From: Pseudomonas tremae
Lineage (GTDB): Bacteria; Pseudomonadota; Gammaproteobacteria; Pseudomonadales; Pseudomonadaceae
Direction: 5' to 3'
Assembly (NCBI RefSeq): GCF_001401155.1
Contig: NZ_LJRO01000157.1
Coordinates: 23,232 to 87,231 of the forward strand
Length of the DNA stretch: 64,000 nucleotides
Position 1 is the first letter of the stretch, and every line of letters starts with the position of its first letter. The notes under the pieces are model-generated. The model saw nothing but the letters and a program-made list of their open reading frames with translations, was not told the DNA's origin and made no database searches. This document shows, piece after piece, positions 57,753 to 64,000 of the stretch. A program made the position numbers and the translations under genes.

Positions 57753-60700
57753 GCCAGACCCATCGTTTACCCAATGGCGGTCGCATCAATCGCAGTAAGG
57801 TGCTCAACTTCACCTTCAACGGCCAGACCTATCAGGGCTTTGAAGGCGACTCGCTGGCTTCTGCTCTGCTGGCCAATGGCGTCGACATCATCGGTCGCAG
57901 CTTCAAGTATTCCCGGCCACGCGGGATCTTCGCGGCGGGTTCGGAAGAACCCAACGCCGTGTTGCAGATCGGCGCGACCGAAGCAACGCAAATCCCCAAC
58001 GTGCGTGCCACTCAGCAAGCGCTCTATTCCGGCCTGGTAGCGACCAGCACCAACGGCTGGCCGAACGTAAATACCGACCTGATGGGCATTCTGGGCAAAG
58101 TCGGCGGCAAGCTGATGCCGCCGGGTTTCTACTACAAAACCTTCATGTATCCGCAGTCGTTCTGGATGACGTACGAAAAGTACATCCGCAAGGCTGCAGG
58201 CCTGGGCCGCTCGCCGACCGAGAACGACCCGGACAGCTACGACGCGATGAACCAGCACTGCGACGTGCTGATCGTTGGCGCAGGCCCTGCCGGTCTGGCG
58301 GCTGCGCTGGCAGCAGGTCGCAGCGGCGCCCGGGTGATTCTTGCCGACGAGCAGGAAGAGTTTGGCGGCAGCCTGCTCGACAGCCGTGAAAGCCTGGATG
58401 GCAAACCGGCCGCAGAATGGGTGACAGGCGTGATTGCCGAGCTGAAGAGCCTGCGCAACGTGACGCTGCTGCCCCGCGCCACAGTCAACGGCTATCACGA
58501 CCACAACTTCCTGACCATTCACGAGCGCCTGACCGATCACCTCGGTGATCGCGCGCCCATCGGCATGGTTCGCCAGCGTATGCACCGCGTGCGTGCCAAA
58601 CGCGTGGTACTGGCCGCCGGTACTCATGAGCGGCCATTGGTCTATGGCAACAACGACGTGCCGGGCAACATGCTGGCCGGCGCGGTTTCGACATACGTTC
58701 GTCGCTACGGCGTGGCGCCGGGTAAAAAACTCGTGCTGTCCACCAACAACGATCACGCCTACCGCGTGGCGCTGGACTGGCTCGACGCCAGCCTGCAGGT
58801 GGTCGCCATTGCCGATGCGCGGCACAATCCCCGCGGCCCGCTGGTGGAAGAAGCGCGGGCCAAAGGCGTTCGCATCCTGACCGGCAGCGCGGTGATCGAA
58901 GCACGCGGCAGTAAACATGTTACCGCTGCGCGTGTTGCGGCCATCGACGTCAAGGCGCACAGCGTCACCAGCCCTGGCGAATGGCTTGATTGCGATCTGG
59001 TCGCCAGTTCGGGCGGCTACAGCCCGATCGTGCATCTGGCCTCGCACTTGGGTGGCAAACCGGTCTGGCGCGAGGACATCCTCGGTTTCGTACCCGGCGA
59101 AGCACCACAGAAACGCATCTGCGTGGGCGGTGTGAATGGCGTCTACAGTTTGGCTGACAGCCTGGCAGATGGCTTTGAAGGCGGCGTTCGCGCTGCCAGC
59201 GAAGCAGGTTTCAAGGTTGTCGAGGGCGTGATGCCCAAAGCCCTCAGCCGTGCCGAAGAACCGACGCTGGCGTTGTTTCAGGTGCCACATGAAAAAGGCA
59301 CTGCGCGAGCACCCAAACAATTCGTCGATTTTCAAAACGACGTGACCGCCGCTGCCATCGAACTCGCAACCCGCGAGGGTTTCGAGTCGGTCGAGCACGT
59401 CAAACGCTACACCGCGCTGGGCTTCGGCACCGACCAGGGCAAGCTGGGCAACGTCAACGGCCTGGCCATCGCTGCTCGCTCGCTAAGCGTGTCGATCCCG
59501 GAAATGGGCACGACCATGTTTCGCCCCAACTACACGCCGGTAACATTCGGCGCTATCGCGGGGCGACACTGCAAACATATTTTCGAGCCAGTGCGTTTCA
59601 CTGCACTGCACGCGTGGCACGTCAGAAATGGTGCGGAGTTCGAGGACGTGGGTCAGTGGAAACGCCCTTGGTACTTCCCGAAGAACGGTGAAGACCTGCA
59701 CGCCGCTGTTGCCCGCGAATGCAAGGCTGTGCGTGACAGCGTCGGCCTGCTGGACGCATCGACCCTGGGCAAGATCGACATTCAAGGCCCGGATGCACGC
59801 GAGTTTCTCAACCGCATCTACACCAACGCCTGGACCAAGCTGGATGTAGGCAAGGCGCGTTATGGCCTGATGTGCAAGGAAGACGGCATGGTCTTCGACG
59901 ACGGCGTGACCGCCTGCCTCGCCGACAACCATTTCCTGATGACCACTACCACAGGCGGTGCTGCGCGCGTCCTGCAATGGCTGGAAATCTATCAGCAAAC
60001 CGAATGGCCGGACCTGAAGGTGTACTTCACCTCCGTGACCGATCACTGGGCGACCCTGACGCTGTCCGGCCCCAACAGCCGCAAGCTGCTGAGCGAAGTC
60101 ACCAATATCGATCTGGGCCGTGAAGCGTTCCCGTTCATGACCTGGAAGGAAGGCCTGGTCGCAGGTGTGCCGGCGCGGGTGTTCCGCATCTCGTTCACAG
60201 GCGAGCTGTCGTACGAAGTCAACATTCAGGCCGATTACGCGATGGGTGTTCTGGAAAAGATCGCCGAAGCAGGCAAGCAGTACAACCTGACGCCTTACGG
60301 CACCGAAACCATGCACGTATTGCGGGCCGAGAAAGGTTTCATCATCGTCGGTCAGGACACCGATGGCTCGATGACGCCGGACGACCTGAACATGGGCTGG
60401 TGTGTCGGCAGGACCAAACCGTTTTCCTGGATCGGCTGGCGCGGCATGAATCGCGAAGACTGCGTGCGTGAGCAGCGCAAGCAACTGGTTGGCCTCAAAC
60501 CCGTCGACCCGACCAAGTGGCTGCCGGAAGGCGCGCAACTGGTGTTCGACACCAAGCAGACAATCCCGATGAGCATGGTTGGCCACGTGACCTCCAGTTA
60601 CGCGCACAACTCGCTGGGCTACTCGTTTGCGATGGGCGTGGTCAAGGGCGGCCTGAGCCGCATGGGCGAGCGAGTGTTCGCGCCGCTGGCAGACGGCAGC

Positions 60701-60769
60701 GTGATCGAAGCCGAGATCGTTTCTTCGGTGTTCTTCGACCCTAAGGGCGAGCAGCAGAATGTCGAATGA
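57749..60769 (+). CDS. soxA: Sarcosine oxidase alpha subunit
   Basis: 1006 residues: N-terminal 2Fe-2S-like domain (15-100; YQGFEGDSLASALLANGVD), NAD-binding domain (DVLIVGAGPAGLAAALAAGR, about 170), and C-terminal folate-binding aminomethyltransferase (GCV_T) domain (about 615-1000; ASTLGKIDIQGPDAREFLNR, ISFTGELSYEVNI). It binds tetrahydrofolate to capture the methyl group as methylene-THF. Confidence 0.95.
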   Translation: MSQTHRLPNGGRINRSKVLNFTFNGQTYQGFEGDSLASALLANGVDIIGRSFKYSRPRGIFAAGSEEPNAVLQIGATEATQIPNVRATQQALYSGLVATSTNGWPNVNTDLMGILGKVGGKLMPPGFYYKTFMYPQSFWMTYEKYIRKAAGLGRSPTENDPDSYDAMNQHCDVLIVGAGPAGLAAALAAGRSGARVILADEQEEFGGSLLDSRESLDGKPAAEWVTGVIAELKSLRNVTLLPRATVNGYHDHNFLTIHERLTDHLGDRAPIGMVRQRMHRVRAKRVVLAAGTHERPLVYGNNDVPGNMLAGAVSTYVRRYGVAPGKKLVLSTNNDHAYRVALDWLDASLQVVAIADARHNPRGPLVEEARAKGVRILTGSAVIEARGSKHVTAARVAAIDVKAHSVTSPGEWLDCDLVASSGGYSPIVHLASHLGGKPVWREDILGFVPGEAPQKRICVGGVNGVYSLADSLADGFEGGVRAASEAGFKVVEGVMPKALSRAEEPTLALFQVPHEKGTARAPKQFVDFQNDVTAAAIELATREGFESVEHVKRYTALGFGTDQGKLGNVNGLAIAARSLSVSIPEMGTTMFRPNYTPVTFGAIAGRHCKHIFEPVRFTALHAWHVRNGAEFEDVGQWKRPWYFPKNGEDLHAAVARECKAVRDSVGLLDASTLGKIDIQGPDAREFLNRIYTNAWTKLDVGKARYGLMCKEDGMVFDDGVTACLADNHFLMTTTTGGAARVLQWLEIYQQTEWPDLKVYFTSVTDHWATLTLSGPNSRKLLSEVTNIDLGREAFPFMTWKEGLVAGVPARVFRISFTGELSYEVNIQADYAMGVLEKIAEAGKQYNLTPYGTETMHVLRAEKGFIIVGQDTDGSMTPDDLNMGWCVGRTKPFSWIGWRGMNREDCVREQRKQLVGLKPVDPTKWLPEGAQLVFDTKQTIPMSMVGHVTSSYAHNSLGYSFAMGVVKGGLSRMGERVFAPLADGSVIEAEIVSSVFFDPKGEQQNVE

Positions 60770-60820
60770 AACGTGGTGCGCCGATCAACCGCAGCAAGCA
60801 GAATTCAAGGCAGGTAACTC

Positions 60821-61453
60821 ATGACCACAGCGAACGTTTACCAGCAACGCCCGACCACCGACGTCAAGGCCGAGTCGCCACTGTTTCATGCAAACCTCGA
60901 CAGCCTGATCGGCAAAGGGCGCGCCAACCCCGGTGTGTTCCTGCGCGAAAAGAAGCTATTGGGCCACCTTACCGTTCGCGGCGACGCGCATGATCCGGCC
61001 TTCGCCGCTGGCGTACACAAGGCGCTGGGCATGGAACTGCCAGCGGCACTGATGTTGGTAACCAGCGGTGAAAGCTCATTGCAATGGCTGGGGCCGGACG
61101 AGTGGCTGCTGATCGTGCCCAGCGGCGAAGAGCTCGCAGCAGAGCAGAAGCTGCGAGAGGCGCTGGCTGGCCTGCATATTTCCATCGTCAATGTCAGCGG
61201 TGGCCAGTCGATCCTTGAACTGACCGGCCCGAAGGTTAGACAGGTTCTGATGAAGTCCACCAGCTACGACGTACACCCGGACAACTTCCCGGTGGGCAAG
61301 GCAGTCGGCACGGTGTTCGCCAAATCGCAACTGGTCATCCGGCGTACAGGTGAAGAAACCTGGGAACTGCTGATCCGCCGCAGCTTCGCGGATTACTGGT
61401 GGCTGTGGCTGCAGGATGCGAGCGCCGAGTATGGGCTGAGCATTCAGGCATGA
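60821..61453 (+). CDS. soxG: Sarcosine oxidase gamma subunit
   Basis: 210 residues, distant GcvT-like fold; LQWLGPDEWLLIVPSGEE and GGQSILELTGPKVRQVL are typical of SoxG. Lies 51 bp after soxA with the ribosome site aggtaact before ATG 60821. Confidence 0.92.
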   Translation: MTTANVYQQRPTTDVKAESPLFHANLDSLIGKGRANPGVFLREKKLLGHLTVRGDAHDPAFAAGVHKALGMELPAALMLVTSGESSLQWLGPDEWLLIVPSGEELAAEQKLREALAGLHISIVNVSGGQSILELTGPKVRQVLMKSTSYDVHPDNFPVGKAVGTVFAKSQLVIRRTGEETWELLIRRSFADYWWLWLQDASAEYGLSIQA

Positions 61454-61702
61454 TCAGCCCAAGAAACCGTGCTGAAACCTCATCGGCTTTCGCGCTCATG
61501 GCTACACACAAGTCTTGAGATGACTATTGTGCCAATGCTCCGCCTTGGCATGCAGTTCGTGACGCACAGCGCCACAAAATGCATTACCACGCGGAGCGTG
61601 GGAACGAGAATCAAGGGACGCAAAGCGTCAAGGCCTGAACGTGCGGTTTTGCACGATTGCCTGTCGGTTTGCGGACAACGAATATTCAGGAGCACTGATT
61701 GA
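61454..61702. repeat. Intergenic REP-type repeat, soxG to purU
   Basis: No gene. The stretch 61513-61612 is a repeat of the same family as at 22305, in the opposite direction: GCCAATGCTCCGCCTTGGC and CCACGCGGAGCGTGG palindromes with an inverted end (gggaacgagaatca). It may separate sox and purU transcripts. Confidence 0.65.
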
Positions 61703-62560
61703 ATGAGCCGCGCCCCAGACACATGGATTTTGACCGCCGATTGCCCCAGCGTACTGGGCACGGTGGACGCGGTGACCCGCTTTCTCTTTGAGCAGGTCTG
61801 CTACGTGACAGAGCACCACTCGTTCGATGATCGCCTGTCCGGGCGCTTCTTCATTCGCGTGGAGTTTCGTCAGCCCGAAGCATTCGATGTACAGGCGTTC
61901 AAGGCAGGATTGAGCGAACGGGGCGAAGCGTTCGGCATGATCTTCGAGCTGACTGCGCCCAACTATCGGCCAAAGGTGGTGATCATGGTCTCGAAAGCAG
62001 ATCACTGTCTCAATGATCTGCTCTACCGCCAGCGTATCAATCAGCTTTCAATGGACGTGGTCGCTGTGGTGTCCAATCACCCTGATCTTGAACCGTTGGC
62101 TGGCTGGCACGGAATTCCGTACTACCATTTCCCTCTGGACCCGAACGACAAACCTGCACAGGAAGCCAAGGTCTGGGGCGTGATCGAGGAGTCCGGCGCA
62201 GAGCTGGTAATTCTCGCCCGCTACATGCAGGTGCTGTCACCTGACCTGTGTCGCAAGCTGGACGGCAAGGCGATCAATATTCATCACTCGTTGCTGCCAG
62301 GTTTCAAAGGCGCCAAGCCTTACCATCAGGCCTATAACAAGGGCGTGAAGCTGGTCGGTGCGACCGCGCATTACATCAACAACGATCTGGACGAAGGCCC
62401 GATCATTGCCCAAGGGGTGGAAGTGGTCGATCACAGCCATTACCCCGAAGACCTGATCGCCAAGGGCCGAGACATCGAAGGGCTGACGCTGGCGCGCGCG
62501 GTGGGTTATCACATCGAACGGCGAGTATTCCTCAACGCCAACAGGACGGTGGTTTTGTAG
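61703..62560 (+). CDS. purU: Formyltetrahydrofolate deformylase PurU
   Basis: 285 residues: N-terminal ACT domain (8-90; WILTADCPSVLGTVDAVTRF) and formyl-transferase-like hydrolase (90-285) with NIHHSLLPGFKGAKPYHQA and the catalytic DEGPIIAQGV segment. Releases formate from 10-formyl-THF, regenerating free folate for sarcosine oxidase. Confidence 0.94.
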   Translation: MSRAPDTWILTADCPSVLGTVDAVTRFLFEQVCYVTEHHSFDDRLSGRFFIRVEFRQPEAFDVQAFKAGLSERGEAFGMIFELTAPNYRPKVVIMVSKADHCLNDLLYRQRINQLSMDVVAVVSNHPDLEPLAGWHGIPYYHFPLDPNDKPAQEAKVWGVIEESGAELVILARYMQVLSPDLCRKLDGKAINIHHSLLPGFKGAKPYHQAYNKGVKLVGATAHYINNDLDEGPIIAQGVEVVDHSHYPEDLIAKGRDIEGLTLARAVGYHIERRVFLNANRTVVL

Positions 62561-62609
62561 CTGCAACTGTTTTTCCCTCTTTCACCACAATAAAAGCGAG
62601 GCGACATGT

Positions 62610-63809
62610 ATGTCTGGTAATCGCGGTGTAGTTTATCTCGGCGCTGGCAAGGTCGAGGTGCAGTCCATCCCCTTCCCGAAAATGGAAGACCCACGCGGCA
62701 AACGCATCGAGCACGGCGTCATCCTGCGTGTGATCTCCACCAATATCTGCGGCTCTGATCAGCACATGGTTCGCGGTCGCACGACAGCGCAGACCGGGCT
62801 GGTGCTAGGCCATGAAATCACCGGCGAAGTGCTGGAAGCCGGACGCGACGTTGAGCACCTCAATGTCGGTGATCTGGTTTCCGTTCCGTTCAACGTGGCG
62901 TGCGGCCGCTGCCGCAGTTGCAAGGAGCAGAACACCGGCGTCTGCCTGACAGTCAACCCTGCCCGCCCCGGTGGCGCTTACGGTTATGTCGACATGGGCG
63001 ACTGGGTCGGCGGTCAGGCCGAGTACGTTCTGGTGCCTTATGCAGACTTCAACCTGCTCAAACTCCCGGACCGCGATGCAGCGATGGAGAAGATTCGCGA
63101 CCTGACCTGCCTGTCCGACATCCTGCCCACTGGCTATCATGGCGCAGTGACCGCTGGTGTGGGCCCTGGCAGCACGGTATACGTCGCAGGCGCTGGCCCG
63201 GTCGGCCTTGCCGCTGCTGCTTCCGCGCGCCTGCTGGGTGCTGCGGTGGTGATCGTTGGCGACGTCAACCCGACTCGTCTGATCCACGCCAAGGCTCAGG
63301 GCTTCGAGATTGCCGACCTGTTTCAGGACACGCCTCTGCACGAGCAGATCGCCGCCCTGCTGGGCGAACCCGAAGTGGATTGCGCCATCGACGCAGTAGG
63401 CTTCGAGGCGCGTGGTCACGGTCATGCAGGCGCACAGGCTGAAGCACCCGCCACGGTTCTGAACTCGTTGATGGGCGTGGTAAGAGTCGCAGGCAAGATC
63501 GGCATTCCCGGCCTGTACGTGACCGAAGACCCAGGTGCCGTGGACGCCGCAGCAAAAATGGGCAGCCTGAGCATTCGGTTAGGCCTGGGCTGGGCCAAAT
63601 CCCACAGCTTCCATACCGGCCAGACCCCGGTCATGAAATACAACCGCCAATTGATGCAGGCGATCATGTGGGACCGCATCAAGATCGCCGATGTCGTCGG
63701 TGTCGAAGTGATCAGCCTGGATGACGCACCACGTGGTTATGGGGAGTTCGATTCGGGCGTGCCGAAGAAATTTGTGATTGATCCGCATGGGTTGTTTGGT
63801 GGGGTGTAG
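62610..63809 (+). CDS. fdhA: Glutathione-independent formaldehyde dehydrogenase
   Basis: 399-residue zinc alcohol dehydrogenase family enzyme oxidising formaldehyde with NAD. Catalytic zinc ligands C47 (NICGSDQH) and H68 (GHEITGEV) and structural zinc cysteines C98, C101, C104 and C112 (ACGRCRSC, VC) are visible, and the NAD motif GAGPVGLAAAASARLLGA follows. Length and motifs match P. putida FdhA. It removes formaldehyde from demethylation reactions. Confidence 0.95.
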   Translation: MSGNRGVVYLGAGKVEVQSIPFPKMEDPRGKRIEHGVILRVISTNICGSDQHMVRGRTTAQTGLVLGHEITGEVLEAGRDVEHLNVGDLVSVPFNVACGRCRSCKEQNTGVCLTVNPARPGGAYGYVDMGDWVGGQAEYVLVPYADFNLLKLPDRDAAMEKIRDLTCLSDILPTGYHGAVTAGVGPGSTVYVAGAGPVGLAAAASARLLGAAVVIVGDVNPTRLIHAKAQGFEIADLFQDTPLHEQIAALLGEPEVDCAIDAVGFEARGHGHAGAQAEAPATVLNSLMGVVRVAGKIGIPGLYVTEDPGAVDAAAKMGSLSIRLGLGWAKSHSFHTGQTPVMKYNRQLMQAIMWDRIKIADVVGVEVISLDDAPRGYGEFDSGVPKKFVIDPHGLFGGV

Positions 63810-64000
63810 GTTTGTCCAACACCTCACCTTTAACACTAATAACTGAGCTTCATTAATCCCACACGCCGCGTTCCCGCTGTCTTCGGATTTCTTTGCTCAC
63901 TCTGACCAAAGCAGGGCTGGGGCTGGGGCTGAGGCGGGCACGGGGCGGGGCTGTGGGTTGAACATAATCGTAACTAGGCGGCGCGGCCGACTCCAAAGCG
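63810..64000. other. Non-coding tail of the window
   Basis: 191 bp with no recognisable gene. Short GGGGCT / GGGGCG repeats occur around 63917-63955. Confidence 0.5.

Noticed and set aside
57767..59398. 543-codon minus-strand open frame opposite soxA
   Set aside because: Antisense shadow within a strongly supported sarcosine oxidase gene.
1..64000. CRISPR arrays, tRNA or rRNA genes, IS elements, prophage
   Set aside because: No regularly spaced repeats, no transposase, integrase or phage structural genes and no tRNA-like cloverleaf noticed on reading.

Overview
The window comes from the chromosome of a fluorescent Pseudomonas, almost certainly a member of the Pseudomonas syringae species complex. 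The evidence is a full-length type III effector gene (hopAS1) preceded by a match to the HrpL (hrp box) promoter, surrounded by typical Pseudomonas housekeeping blocks: davBA, pqq, bio, glcB, cbcXWV, glyA-sox-purU-fdhA. No plasmid, phage, IS element, tRNA, rRNA or CRISPR array was recognised.

Layout. 1-2.5 kb: lysine catabolism (davB, cut by the window edge, then davA). 2.6-10.2 kb: PQQ biosynthesis (pqqF, the 24-residue pqqA, pqqB, C, D, E and a linked S9 peptidase). 10.2-16.8 kb: a YqaE/Pmp3 membrane peptide, two large FadE-type acyl-CoA dehydrogenases either side of a membrane diguanylate cyclase, a PsrA-like operator and a small rod-like protein. 16.9-21.5 kb: biotin operon bioB-F-H-C-D on the minus strand. 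21.5-25.2 kb: comF, modE and a Tat-exported PhoX-type phosphatase. 25.3-30.8 kb: a six-gene minus-strand operon (LacI regulator, periplasmic binding protein, two permeases, ATPase, metallophosphoesterase) that looks like uptake and use of an unknown phospho-ester or phosphonate. 31-36.3 kb: srkA-like kinase, rarD, an ACT-domain GcvR-like protein, malate synthase G.

36.3-43.7 kb is the accessory region between glcB and a response regulator. It holds a broken PAAR-type gene, a broken gene of apparent DUF6402 type, and three tandem paralogues of a small membrane-anchored protein (the first frameshifted, the other two intact), joined by ATGA overlaps. I read this as a decayed type VI secretion effector locus that kept its probable immunity genes. 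Directly after it come a hrp box and hopAS1 (1361 codons).

43.7-49.7 kb: a receiver-only response regulator, a cNMP/CBS/DUF294 protein coupled to a DEDDh exonuclease, zapA and a zapB-like gene, and a chemoreceptor. 49.7-63.8 kb: choline/betaine/sarcosine catabolism: GbdR, the CbcXWV quaternary-amine transporter, glyA, sarcosine oxidase soxBDAG, purU and glutathione-independent formaldehyde dehydrogenase. Together these import betaine-type compounds, demethylate sarcosine to glycine and dispose of the released one-carbon units.

The points most worth a second look are the decayed PAAR/DUF6402/tandem-immunity cassette, the intact hopAS1 with a long leader, a BirA-like operator lying on the bioB -35 box inside the comF reading frame, a perfect LacI-type palindrome in front of the phospho-ester operon, a two-copy 21-bp direct repeat upstream of cbcX, and two exact DnaA boxes after rarD.
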